A DNA stretch of 64,000 bases from JAGRCP01 sp942490705. Lineage in GTDB: Bacteria; Chloroflexota; Anaerolineae; Caldilineales; Caldilineaceae. The stretch spans positions 186,001 to 250,000 of the forward strand of contig CALNXY010000018.1 in assembly GCA_942490705.1 (NCBI GenBank), read 5' to 3'. Under the pieces are notes generated by a model. The model was not told the origin of the DNA, searched no databases, and was given only the letters and a program-made list of their open reading frames with translations. The translations under genes were made by a program, and so were the position numbers. Shown here piece by piece: positions 43,531 to 51,877 of this stretch (position 1 is its first letter; each line of letters opens with the position of its first letter).

Positions 43531-44394
43531 CTAGGCCGGTACGTCTTCGCCGACGCCGGCCAGCGTTTCGCTGACTTCCCAAAGGCGCTCCTGCAGCCCC
43601 TGGCTCCGCGCCATTTCGTTTACCGGCTTACTCTCTCCTTTTTCAAAGTAATTGCCCGTTACCCCATCCACTTCTGGCGATGTGGCAAGGTAGATGCTTG
43701 TTTGGGCGCCGGTCTCCGGGCTGACGGCAATCAGCTGCTCGAAGAAGCGGAAAATCGGATTGGCCATGTAATCATGGGAAAGGGCCGTCTTGACAATGCC
43801 GGGGTGCAGGACGTTGGCGGTGACACCACTGCCATCCTGGCGACGGGCCAGCGCCAGCGTAAACAGGACCATGGCAAGCCGCGTCTGGTAGTAGGCCTGG
43901 CGGTGATCGAACGATTGCTCGGATTGCAGATCATCGAAGTCGATGACCCCCTGCTTGTACCCGAATGACGAGACGTTGACGACGCGGGCTGGGGCCGCTG
44001 CCTGCAGCGGCTCGAGCAGCAAGTTGGTCAACACGAACGGGGCCAGGTAGTTGACGGCAAACATGAGCTCGTAGCCGTCTGCGCTCTCCTGACGCGTTTG
44101 CGTGACGAGGCCGGCATTATTAACGAGCACATCAAGCCGGTCAAACCGCGCCTTGAATTCGGCGGCGAGCCGGCGAACCTGCTCCAGCGATGAGAAGTCG
44201 GCTACCATCGCCTCGATCCGCGCGTTGCCGGTTGTGCTGCTGATTTCGGCTGCAACGGCCTCGGCCTTGGTCCGATTGCGGCCGACGACGATGACCGTGG
44301 TCCCCATATCGGCCAGGCCCATAGCGGTCGCTTTGCCGATTCCGGCCGTGGCGCCCGTCACCATGCAGACTCTATTTTTCATGTTGCTATTCAC
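43531..44394 (-). CDS. SDR-family retinol-dehydrogenase-like protein with altered catalytic Lys
   Basis: A 287-residue SDR. It has MVTGATAGIGKATA (cofactor loop), NNAGLVTQ and NYLAPFVLT, and resembles the retinol dehydrogenase branch. The catalytic site reads VSSFGYKQG ... AYYQTRLAM, so the expected YxxxK is YxxxR. Lys to Arg would weaken or change catalysis, so activity is uncertain. The start is set at GTG 44394, seven bases after GGAG; ATG 44382 is 12 bases further in. Confidence 0.82.
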   Translation of the reverse strand: MNSNMKNRVCMVTGATAGIGKATAMGLADMGTTVIVVGRNRTKAEAVAAEISSTTGNARIEAMVADFSSLEQVRRLAAEFKARFDRLDVLVNNAGLVTQTRQESADGYELMFAVNYLAPFVLTNLLLEPLQAAAPARVVNVSSFGYKQGVIDFDDLQSEQSFDHRQAYYQTRLAMVLFTLALARRQDGSGVTANVLHPGIVKTALSHDYMANPIFRFFEQLIAVSPETGAQTSIYLATSPEVDGVTGNYFEKGESKPVNEMARSQGLQERLWEVSETLAGVGEDVPA

Positions 44395-44490
44395 GGAACT
44401 TCTCCTTGTTGGTCGATGATTCTTGCGCAACTGTTGGGAGAATAAGGCCTGACACAGTGTCAGAGTCAAGGGCCAATTTGAGAACAAATA

Positions 44491-44528
44491 AAAAAGGCTG
44501 ACGGATCCGCGGATCCGTCAGCCTTTTT
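44491..44528. terminator. Rho-independent terminator after the MerR gene
   Basis: A perfect stem, AAAAAGGCTGACGGATCC, with a GC centre and exact complement ending in T5. It lies 66 bases after the MerR stop and upstream of the leftward SDR gene. Confidence 0.85.
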
Positions 44529-44594
44529 CGGTTTGAGGAGCCCATGCCCTAGATCTCCTCCCGGGGAATATTTCGTTGGATTGCGCGTAACGAG

Positions 44595-45440
44595 TTATAG
44601 CTTGTCGACGGGCACCAAGATTTCAACCACGCCTTCACCCGGCGGGTCGGTGGCAAAGAGGTCTAGCTCGCGGCCAAAAAGATGCAGTTCCCGATAGGCG
44701 CCGGCGCTGGCATAGCCGTTCATGCCCAGCCAGCGATAGAGATTGGCGACTACGTCGGGAATCAGCCACAGATCACCATCGAAGACGATGCTGGCGGCCA
44801 GGGGCGCCGCCGGCAGGGTGAAGTGATGGAGCGTCTCTTCACCGTCCGGCAGCGTTGCGCTCGCGCCGACTTCAACGGCCAGCGACATATCGATGTTTTC
44901 CTCGGCGTAGGCCTGGAGGTGATAGATTGCCAGTTCGGCACCCGGCTTGATCTTGTAGGACTCGAGCCCCGCATAGAGACGCCGCAGCATGCGGTCGCGA
45001 AATTCGCCCATCTGCGACACGTGCCCCACTACTTCCCGAATGGCAATGATCTTCTGTGCAGGCCACGATTTGAGGGCCACGTCGTAAGGGATTGGCTCAT
45101 GCGCAAGTTCGATTTGCTGCAGGCGGGCCGCAACCCGTGCCAGGCGCGCCTGCTCTTCGGCGAGCTGCGCTTCGATGGCCTGCTGCTTGACCTGCAGCAT
45201 GTCATAGAGCCGCTGCTCGGACGCCGGATCATCAAGCAGATCGCCCACTTGCTCCAGCGAAAGCCCCAGATCGCGCAAGGCCAGGATCTGATGGAGGCGC
45301 GGCAGCTGCTCGAGTGTGTAGTAGCGATAGCCCGTCCACTCATCCACGTGGCCGGGCGTGAGCAGGCCCAGCTTGTCATAGTGCCGCAGCATGCGCACGG
45401 AGATTTGCCCCATCTGTGAGAAGTCGCCGATTTTATACAT
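44595..45440 (-). CDS. MerR-family regulator with GyrI-like effector domain (BmrR type)
   Basis: A 281-residue regulator. YKIGDFSQMGQISVRMLRHY is the winged HTH, WTGYRYYTLEQLPRLHQIL the wing and start of the dimer helix, and a coiled coil runs to about residue 120. The C-terminal ~150 residues form a GyrI-like/effector-binding domain with WPAQKIIAIREVV and AGAYRELHLFGRELD. BmrR-like proteins sense hydrophobic cations or drugs. The start is ATG 45440 (GTG 45452 possible). A GTATAC repeat spans the start, which may be an autoregulatory site. Its natural target may be the divergent or adjacent transporter gene; this is inferred. Confidence 0.88.
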   Translation of the reverse strand: MYKIGDFSQMGQISVRMLRHYDKLGLLTPGHVDEWTGYRYYTLEQLPRLHQILALRDLGLSLEQVGDLLDDPASEQRLYDMLQVKQQAIEAQLAEEQARLARVAARLQQIELAHEPIPYDVALKSWPAQKIIAIREVVGHVSQMGEFRDRMLRRLYAGLESYKIKPGAELAIYHLQAYAEENIDMSLAVEVGASATLPDGEETLHHFTLPAAPLAASIVFDGDLWLIPDVVANLYRWLGMNGYASAGAYRELHLFGRELDLFATDPPGEGVVEILVPVDKL

Positions 45441-45592
45441 TGTATACACCACGTTTCGTTATCGTTTCACAATCTTACCAAGACGCCGGCGCTGGTCAAC
45501 CCATGACGCTAGCGGGCCATCAATACGCAGAATGGCGAGACCCCTCTGTCGGACGCCGGTTGGACCCAATTCCCGCCCCATCCCGGCGGCGC

Positions 45593-46645
45593 TCAAGATT
45601 GCTCTTGTGATGCATGTCCGTGGCGGTGATGGAGGTCGGGCCAGTGGGGATGCGCGTGCTCCAGCGGCTGGTGCGTGTGGGGGTGGTTGTGGCGGGCAGA
45701 TGAGGGAAGGTCGTCATGGGCATGAGTGTGGTGTCCGTCGTTGTGGCTGTGGGCGTGCTCGTGGGTGACTTCGCTGTGGCCATGGTCGTGGGCGTGGCTG
45801 TCGGCCAGCAGCAGTCCAATGCCGACCAGAAAGAGCGGTGTCGCCAGTGCGTAAATCCAGGAGAAGGCTTCGCCGAGCAAGAGGACCGAGAGCGCCACGC
45901 CGAAAAAGGGTGCACTGGCAAAGATGACTTGCGCGCGCGTGGCGCCGATCTCTTGCGCGGCGCGGATATAGAGCGTGATGCTGGCGCCGTAGGAAAAGGC
46001 GCCCACCAACAGCGCCAGCACAATGCTGCCCGGCGCGGCCGTCATGGGCGCCAGCAGCAGCCCGATGGCCAGATTGACGCTGCCCGCGACAATTCCTTTC
46101 CAAAGCGTGCTCTGTGCCGGCGTAATGCCGTCAATCAGCGCCGTGAGGTGGTTGTCCAGGCCCCAACAGATGCAGGCCAGCAGGACCAGCACACCGGCCA
46201 GAAAGCCGGCCGTGCTCGGTCCCCAAGCGACCAGCACCGAGGCGACCAGCGCCGCGGCGACACCCAGCCACCCGCGCCGGCCGATATGGTCATGAAAGAA
46301 GAGCACGCCCAGCACGGCAGTGGCCACCAACTCCAGGTTGAGCCAGAGGGAGACCGACGCCGCCTCAGCGAAACGCAGGCCAAAGAGCAGCGCCAACGGA
46401 CCAAGAATGCCGCCGAAGAGGATCGCGCCAAAGAGGCGGACGCGATTGGGCCGATCGTTGCGCCCGGGCAGGGACGCCCCGCCATGTCGGAGCGCCGGCA
46501 GCGCCACGGCCAGGGCCGCGCCCAGGTAGAGCAGGCCGGCCAGCTGAAAAGGCGTGAAGCCGTCGAGCAGCACCTTGCTCGCCGGCGTCGCCGCCCCAAA
46601 GAGCAGGGCGGAAAGCAGCGCCAAGAGTATCGGTCGCGTTTGCAT
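45593..46645 (-). CDS. EamA/DMT-family transporter with histidine-rich C-terminal tail
   Basis: A 350-residue drug/metabolite transporter with ten hydrophobic helices in two EamA repeats (for example FQLAGLLYLGAALAVALPAL and ACICWGLDNHLTALIDG). The last ~70 residues are a cytosolic or external tail with 23 histidines, in runs such as HAHDHGHSEV and HHTHAHDD. Such tails bind zinc, nickel or cobalt, so the transporter may handle or sense metal, though EamA proteins usually export metabolites. The start is ATG 46645 with GAGGAA upstream. Confidence 0.88.
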   Translation of the reverse strand: MQTRPILLALLSALLFGAATPASKVLLDGFTPFQLAGLLYLGAALAVALPALRHGGASLPGRNDRPNRVRLFGAILFGGILGPLALLFGLRFAEAASVSLWLNLELVATAVLGVLFFHDHIGRRGWLGVAAALVASVLVAWGPSTAGFLAGVLVLLACICWGLDNHLTALIDGITPAQSTLWKGIVAGSVNLAIGLLLAPMTAAPGSIVLALLVGAFSYGASITLYIRAAQEIGATRAQVIFASAPFFGVALSVLLLGEAFSWIYALATPLFLVGIGLLLADSHAHDHGHSEVTHEHAHSHNDGHHTHAHDDLPSSARHNHPHTHQPLEHAHPHWPDLHHRHGHASQEQS

Positions 46646-46765
46646 AATTCCTCTTGCCGATCAGAAACGACGAATCAAGTAGACGCTCGCCGGCAGAATA
46701 GCGCGGCCAGAGCCCGTTGCCGCGTCAGCGGGCCCTGCTCGGAATGGAGCCCGCCAAAGGGTTCC

Positions 46766-47242
46766 CTATTGTCGGGGCGCAGGATAAATGACTCGGAAGC
46801 GTTCGCAGATCACTGGCATATCGGGTGTGGGCGTGCGGCCGATGCGCGCGCACTCGCCGGCGAAGTAGACGTCGTGGACGTCGCGCCAGTAGGCGAGCGA
46901 GCCGTCGCCCTCGCCTTCGGTTGCGGCAAATTCAGCGCCTACGTCTTCGAAGGGCGTGACCTCCACTGCCGTCGTCTCGATCACGCAAAGGGGCGTGCCG
47001 CCGTAGTCGGTGACGATGCTCAGGTCGCCCGGCTTGGGCAATGGTTCCTGGTCATGCTCGTAGGCCCAGAGCAGCGACGCGGTCGCACGTTTGCGGCCGG
47101 CCAGGACCAGCGCAGCCAACTCATTGGCGCTGGCTTCGTTGACGTCAAAATAGAACGCTTCCAGGAAGCGGGGCGTCGGGTCGACCGCTTGAGTCTCGGC
47201 AAAGGCTTGCCAGAACGGTTCATATCGTTTAGGAATGGTCAT
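46766..47242 (-). CDS. ASCH-domain protein
   Basis: A 158-residue ASCH (PUA-like) domain protein. YEPFWQAFAETQAVDPTPRF at the N-terminus and LVLAGRKRATASLLWAYEHD, containing the conserved GRKRATAS motif, are characteristic. KPGDLSIVTDYGGTPLCVIE is the central barrel, and EGEGDGSLAYWRDVHDVYF the end. ASCH domains bind RNA or nucleosides, and some are ribonucleases or amidohydrolases. The start is ATG 47242 with a weak ribosome site. Confidence 0.87.
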   Translation of the reverse strand: MTIPKRYEPFWQAFAETQAVDPTPRFLEAFYFDVNEASANELAALVLAGRKRATASLLWAYEHDQEPLPKPGDLSIVTDYGGTPLCVIETTAVEVTPFEDVGAEFAATEGEGDGSLAYWRDVHDVYFAGECARIGRTPTPDMPVICERFRVIYPAPRQ

Positions 47243-47383
47243 GGTAGGTTCGTGTGGTAGCCAATTTTCACTCGATAGTGCATGCCGGTTTGCCTATCTT
47301 CCAGTAGACATCATCAATTCGAAAGCGTGATTATTCATTCAGCGCGTTCGAGCATGTCGTGTGCAAGCTATGACTTGCCAACT

Positions 47384-49669
47384 CTACCCGAGCCGGGCGT
47401 TGATTGTATTGAGCGAGCGGGTCAACCGTTCCGACACCAGGCGAATAATGGCCTGATGGAAGGCAGCGGCCGCTTCCAGATCGTTCTGTTCCATTCTTTG
47501 CAGGGCCTGTGCGGATAAGCGGTAGAGCGTACTCGGCTCATCGGTAAAGACGCCCGCGGAGCGGGGTTGATTCAGGTAGAAGCCGATTTCTCCGACCACG
47601 GCGCCGCTCCGCACCGTCTCTAACCGGAGAGACGGACGATCCGCGAACTGAAGTTGCGCGGTCACCTGGCCCGCCTCGATGAAGTAGAGATTGTCCGGCG
47701 GATCGTCTTGCTTCATCAAACAGTATCCGGCATCGACCTCCAGTCGTTCGAAATAGCTCACGATGCGATCCAGGGTTGAATCATCATCTGGCAGCAAAGG
47801 GCGCAACTGAACCCGTATGGGTTCCCGGCCCACAAACGGATCAATGCCGGCGTTCAATAAAATTTGGTCTTCGCACCACTCCATGCCGTGATCCAGGTCT
47901 GGAAAGATGCGCACAAGTCTCTCTGGTTCCGCCTTCTCACTGTCATCTAGCTCCGCACAGAGATTGGTCACAGAGTCATCTTGACCGGGCAGAGGATTTT
48001 CGATGGTAGGATTGGTGAAGACCAGCGAGACCTGCCGCGCCTCAGCAAGCTGTTGCATCTTTGCAAAACTGAGCGCCGCTGTGGAATCGAGTCCGGATAC
48101 CTGGCGAAAATCGAGGATGACATAGCGCAAGGGCGGCAGATCGGCGGCATCCAACCGCTGACGAACTTGATTGAGCAGTTTGTTGGCTGTTCCAAAAAAG
48201 ATGAAGCCCTGCAATTGAAAAATTTCGACTTCATTGCCTTTTGCGGCCAGAAGTTGACGCTGGGTACGGCTGCGGATGACGCGACTCTGGTACGTTTCAC
48301 CCGTTAAGGCATGCTTGACGACGTTTACGCGACTGTAGTTCACCACAAAGAGGACCAGGGCCAATGCGATGCCCAGCATGACCCCCTGTAAGAAACCGAC
48401 CGTGGCAATCACGAACAGAATGGCGATGATGATGAAATAATCTGACCGTGAGAACTTGAACCACGCCTCGTACACCCACTCTACCAAGAAGGATAGACCA
48501 AGTAGCATGAGCATGCTGCCCAGGAGCAATTTGGGGAAAAAGTAGAGCAGCGACATACCCCAAAAGAGCACCAGGCCACACAACGCGGCGGCGATCAATC
48601 CTGCCAAGCGGTTGCCTCTTCCCACCTTATAGCTCAACGCAGAGAGGCTTAGGGCTTGGAAGCCAAGCAGACCGCCCAAAAAACCAGTGAGTACATTGCC
48701 TATGCCCGCTACCTGCAGTTCACGATTTAGGTCAACGTCTTCTCCGACACTAAGCTCAATACTGCTGGCGTTCAGGAGCAACGCCACGACACTAATCACG
48801 AGGATCGCGGCGATGTTCCAACCCTGCCCGATGATCACGCGCCAGTTCACCTGCGCGAGGTCGGAGAAAGCGAATGACTGCGCAAGCTGCTCCTGCGGCG
48901 GGTCCAACAGCCAGCCTTGCGCACTGAGCGTCGCAACCGACGCGTTGGTCAGCCACGCCACACCATAAAAGAGCACGACAGCGCCCAGAAGCATGGCCGG
49001 CATGATCCAATATTGGTCGTAGCGGTTCAGAGCCGCCAGCAGGAGAAGAGCAAAGATGAGCGCCGGGAGCCAGCGGAGCAGCATTTCGGGCTGCAGGAGG
49101 GCGGGGATCGTCGACACGCTCGGAGATATCCCCGTCATCACGGCGATGGCGCCGACGACCAGCAGCCAGCCCGTCCCGGCCAGGAACCCGCCGATTACCG
49201 GATAGGGCAGAAAGCGAATGAGCTCTCCCCATTGAAAATGGCCCAGGACCAGGTACAACAGGCCCGTCAAGACGGACGTGATGGCGATGACGGCGACAAC
49301 CGTTAAGAATGTCGCCTCTGGGGTGGAGCCGGGCGGCATGGTATTGGCAATGGCGGTTGCCGTTATCGCCAAGATGGCGGCTGGCGCCTCCTGCGGGGCG
49401 GCAATCATCCCCGGCAGCGAACTGAACAATGCGACGATCGTGCCGATAATGACTGCGCTCAGGAGGACCAATGATATGCCGGTGGAGGTAAAATCGGCTA
49501 CGGGACCGGCAAAGATCAGTGAGGCCAATGAAATTTCAATAATGATGACAATAACGCCAATAATCAGGCCGGCCGTCAGGCTAGGTAGCAACTGGCGCGG
49601 CCGAAACTCATCTGCAATCTTGGCGGCGAGACTCTTGCTGTTCGATGGATTGGAAGCAGGTAGCGTCAT
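47384..49669 (-). CDS. SulP (SLC26)-family anion transporter with STAS and cyclic-nucleotide-binding domains
   Basis: A 761-residue protein in three parts. Residues ~25-425 are a SulP membrane domain with about 12-14 helices (ALSLSALSYKVGRGNRLAGL is near the conserved motif). Residues ~450-570 are a STAS domain (YVILDFRQVSGLDSTAALSF). Residues ~600-750 are a cyclic-nucleotide-binding-like domain (NLYFIEAGQVTAQLQF and SGAVVGEIGFYLNQPRSAGV). The last suggests gating by a small nucleotide. Such tripartite transporters occur in bacteria, but the transported anion (sulfate, bicarbonate or other) is unknown. The start is ATG 49669 with GGAG eight bases upstream. Confidence 0.9.
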   Translation of the reverse strand: MTLPASNPSNSKSLAAKIADEFRPRQLLPSLTAGLIIGVIVIIIEISLASLIFAGPVADFTSTGISLVLLSAVIIGTIVALFSSLPGMIAAPQEAPAAILAITATAIANTMPPGSTPEATFLTVVAVIAITSVLTGLLYLVLGHFQWGELIRFLPYPVIGGFLAGTGWLLVVGAIAVMTGISPSVSTIPALLQPEMLLRWLPALIFALLLLAALNRYDQYWIMPAMLLGAVVLFYGVAWLTNASVATLSAQGWLLDPPQEQLAQSFAFSDLAQVNWRVIIGQGWNIAAILVISVVALLLNASSIELSVGEDVDLNRELQVAGIGNVLTGFLGGLLGFQALSLSALSYKVGRGNRLAGLIAAALCGLVLFWGMSLLYFFPKLLLGSMLMLLGLSFLVEWVYEAWFKFSRSDYFIIIAILFVIATVGFLQGVMLGIALALVLFVVNYSRVNVVKHALTGETYQSRVIRSRTQRQLLAAKGNEVEIFQLQGFIFFGTANKLLNQVRQRLDAADLPPLRYVILDFRQVSGLDSTAALSFAKMQQLAEARQVSLVFTNPTIENPLPGQDDSVTNLCAELDDSEKAEPERLVRIFPDLDHGMEWCEDQILLNAGIDPFVGREPIRVQLRPLLPDDDSTLDRIVSYFERLEVDAGYCLMKQDDPPDNLYFIEAGQVTAQLQFADRPSLRLETVRSGAVVGEIGFYLNQPRSAGVFTDEPSTLYRLSAQALQRMEQNDLEAAAAFHQAIIRLVSERLTRSLNTINARLG

Positions 49670-49837
49670 AGATCAAACTCCGGCTGACTGGAATCGAGTG
49701 CAATGATGATCTTGAGGCGGAGATGGCCAGGTAGTGCGCTAGCGGCCGCTATACTTGTTGGGACGCTCGTCATCACTCCGCAGGTTCAAAAAAATTTTCC
49801 GCATTATACCATCACTCTTGTTACACGTGATCTGGAC

Positions 49838-49912
49838 GCTGATCAATCGTTTGCCAATCCCGCCGCCCCGGATATGCTCATCCACCCAAATCACCTCGAT
49901 AGTTAGCCAGTT
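49838..49912 (-). pseudogene. GNAT acetyltransferase fragment
   Basis: About 25 codons read NWLTIEVIWVDEHIRGGGIG then KRLIS, the acetyl-CoA-binding motif of GNAT enzymes (RGxGIG). A TAG precedes the fragment in frame and the following sequence has no GNAT character, so it is a decayed piece. The surrounding 49670-49930 is otherwise featureless. Confidence 0.6.
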
Positions 49913-49931
49913 CTACTTGCGCTCCTTGCCG

Positions 49932-50231
49932 TCATTGATCGTTTAGCGGCCGCCACTCCGTCTTCGCTGGCCGTGTTGTCCAGGCGCCTTCCGGCAGTGA
50001 TTCGATATGGCGCCGATGTGCTGCAGATGCAACATGGGCCTGCCAATCCGCTTTGCTTTCCCAGATCGCAAAGAGCATGAATATCGTTGGATCGTCTGCG
50101 GATTGGTAGAAGTCGTAGCGAATCGTTCCGGGCTGTTTTCTACTCTCGCGCTCAAGAATTGCCAGGGACGTCTGGAGCGCGTCTACATGCTCGGGCGCTG
50201 CGATTCCTTGGAATGATGCCGCAAATGTCAT
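49932..50231 (-). CDS. Antibiotic-biosynthesis-monooxygenase-domain (ABM) protein
   Basis: A 99-residue alpha/beta-barrel dimer protein of the ABM/quinol monooxygenase group. MTFAASFQGIAAPEHVDALQ, SRKQPGTIRYDFYQSADDPT and IFMLFAIWESKADWQAHV show the family pattern of strands and helices. It probably oxidises or binds quinol-like small molecules. The start is ATG 50231 with AAGGAG upstream. Upstream of it is a CCCTCTCC-type intergenic repeat. Confidence 0.83.
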   Translation of the reverse strand: MTFAASFQGIAAPEHVDALQTSLAILERESRKQPGTIRYDFYQSADDPTIFMLFAIWESKADWQAHVASAAHRRHIESLPEGAWTTRPAKTEWRPLNDQ

Positions 50232-50269
50232 TTTGGCGGCTCCTTTTCTTTGGGATGGTTGCGGTCCCT

Positions 50270-50320
50270 CTCCGCCCGGCGGAGAGGGACGCGAAGCCTC
50301 CACTGAGGAGGCGAAGCAGG
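50270..50320. repeat. CCCTCTCCGCC-CGG-CGGAGAGGG hairpin and GCCTCC...GGAGGC dyad
   Basis: Two adjacent hairpins between the ABM gene and the GNAT-MazF fusion gene. The words resemble widely dispersed intergenic repeats of high-GC genomes. A role is not evident. Confidence 0.45.
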
Positions 50321-50363
50321 GTGAGGCTCGCGCCAATCGCTTTGCCAATATCCATCCGGGTAC

Positions 50364-51356
50364 TCACGCTTGCCAATACGATCTCTGCTGAAAACGCAGG
50401 CCAGCCAGGATTTGCGCAACGCGTTGCTTGCTAAGCGACCCGATGTGGGCGCCCAACTGCGCTTTATCAACCGTGGAGACCTTCGAAACGACCACCGCGC
50501 TTTGCGCCGGCAAGTTGGCTTCGCCGGCCTCAAGCAGCAGGTTGCCCGGCTCGTTTGCCTGCTGCAGGTTTGACGTCAACGCACAGACGACCACTGTGTG
50601 AATGCGGCTGCGGTTGAAGAGATCGTCCTGGACCACCACATAGGGATGGCGATGATGGCCCAGTTCCGAGTCTGTGGATGCTCCAGGGTCGATCCAGTAG
50701 ATATCGCCTTGACGGATTGGTTTGGCTCGGTCTGGTTTGGCTCCGTCGATTTCGCGATCGTTTACGGCTAGCGACGCCGCAAAACCGTTTGGGAATTGAG
50801 CTACCCATTCTTGACGGAGGATGCCAAAACCTAGTCCGTCATAGTAGGCGCCGTCAACGATGCGCGCCTGGCGGAAACGCGCCTCTTCTCGGTAGCCCAG
50901 CTTCTGCGCCAGCCCGATCATAGCGTGATTGCCCGACCACGTGCGCAGGTCGAGGCGGACCCACTCGGAACAGTTCGCAAGCAGGTAGTCGGACCACAGG
51001 CCGAGCGCTTCATAGCCAATTCCCGTTCGCCACGAGGCTGCATCATAAATGACGATGCCGACGGCGGCCCAGTCGGTCTCCTCGCTGATCCAATAGCGCG
51101 AAACCAATCCGAGAAGGTCGTCTGTGCGCCTGCTGGCGATCGCCAGGCGTGTCCGCGGATTCGGCCAATCTCCAGCCTCAATCCTGGCCTGAAGCGCGGT
51201 GATGTTTTTTTCTATTTCGGGTGGCGTGGCGCGCGCGGAATAGGGGCCGTTAAGCGCTTGCCAGGCGTGGCCCGGCTGCTGCCAGTCACGGTAGGCGCTG
51301 AGGTCGTTCAGGCACAGGTCGCGCAGGCGGATCTTGCTGCCTTCGAGTCTGAGAAT
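50364..51356 (-). CDS. GNAT acetyltransferase fused to a PemK/MazF-type toxin domain
   Basis: The frame encodes about 330 residues. Residues 1-~185 are a RimJ/RimL-like GNAT (KIRLRDLCLNDLSAYRDW, WRTGIGYEALGLWSDYLLA, YDGLGFGILRQEW). Residues ~215-330 are a MazF/PemK-like endoribonuclease domain (IRQGDIYWIDPG, HPYVVVQDDLFN, VSKVSTVDKAQLGAHIG). No ATG, GTG or TTG precedes residue ~84 in frame; GGAG seven bases before ATT at 51356 suggests an ATT start, or a mutated ATG. The toxin domain has no start of its own. No MazE-type antitoxin is seen. The fusion is unusual and may be a decayed pair. Confidence 0.65.
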   Translation of the reverse strand: MLRLEGSKIRLRDLCLNDLSAYRDWQQPGHAWQALNGPYSARATPPEIEKNITALQARIEAGDWPNPRTRLAIASRRTDDLLGLVSRYWISEETDWAAVGIVIYDAASWRTGIGYEALGLWSDYLLANCSEWVRLDLRTWSGNHAMIGLAQKLGYREEARFRQARIVDGAYYDGLGFGILRQEWVAQFPNGFAASLAVNDREIDGAKPDRAKPIRQGDIYWIDPGASTDSELGHHRHPYVVVQDDLFNRSRIHTVVVCALTSNLQQANEPGNLLLEAGEANLPAQSAVVVSKVSTVDKAQLGAHIGSLSKQRVAQILAGLRFQQRSYWQA

Positions 51357-51452
51357 AACGGAACTCCGTTTACTTGTTTGGGTGGCGGCTTGATGTGCGA
51401 GGATTCATTCTAGTCAATCACAATGATGACCGCAAGCAAGGCTGGACATGCA

Positions 51453-51544
51453 CGGGCCGCGGTGGCGCGGATGCGGCGGATGAAAGCGGATTCTTTCTTC
51501 ATCGATCCGCTCACATCCGCCGCATCCACGTCATCCGCGGCCCG
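51453..51544. repeat. Long imperfect inverted repeat of GCGGATGCGGCGGATG type
   Basis: Arms at 51453-51482 and 51514-51544 pair over about 30 bases with few mismatches, with a second AAGCGGAT/ATCCGCT pair inside. It belongs to the dispersed CGGAT repeat type. It lies between the secreted-protein operon end and the start region of the GNAT-MazF gene. Confidence 0.55.
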
Positions 51545-51561
51545 TCATTCTGCGCCTCCCC

Positions 51562-51855
51562 TCATCGCGTCACGATGGGAAGGAAGATGGTTGCGTTGGT
51601 CTCAATCCTGACCCGTGGGCCCCAGTAGCCGCCGGCCAGTCCAAAGCGTTCGCTGCTGTGCTGCGCCGTGGCGTCGTGCTGGCCGATCGTGCTGCCGACG
51701 GTGAAGCGGCCCCCGTCACTCTGGATCGCACCGCCGCCGTCGATGGTCTGATTGACGAGGGCGTAGGTCACTGCCGGCTCGGCTGCCACCGGCGCAACGG
51801 CGATCAACAAGAGCAGCAGCGCGAGCAAGAGTGGGAACAATCGATTACGATTCAT
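51562..51855 (-). CDS. Small secreted protein with LPIVTR tail
   Basis: A 97-residue protein with a signal peptide (MNRNRLFPLLLALLLLLIAV, cleavage after PVAAEPA). The mature part is GGGAIQSDGGRFTVGSTIGQ, SERFGLAGGYWGP and ends IFLPIVTR. The final motif resembles the LPLIxR ends of the beta-helix proteins in this window. The start is ATG 51855 with GGGAGA upstream. It follows the larger secreted gene by 22 bases, in the same operon. Function unknown. Confidence 0.78.
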   Translation of the reverse strand: MNRNRLFPLLLALLLLLIAVAPVAAEPAVTYALVNQTIDGGGAIQSDGGRFTVGSTIGQHDATAQHSSERFGLAGGYWGPRVRIETNATIFLPIVTR

Positions 51856-51877
51856 GGTAGTCTCCCGTGCTTTCCGG

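Noticed and set aside
47282..47518. Plus-strand frame of 78 codons at the SulP gene end
   Set aside because: It overlaps the cNMP domain in antisense and has no ribosome site.
49703..49906. Plus-strand frame with a signal-peptide-like start
   Set aside because: The opposite strand encodes a clear GNAT motif; the plus frame has no ribosome site.
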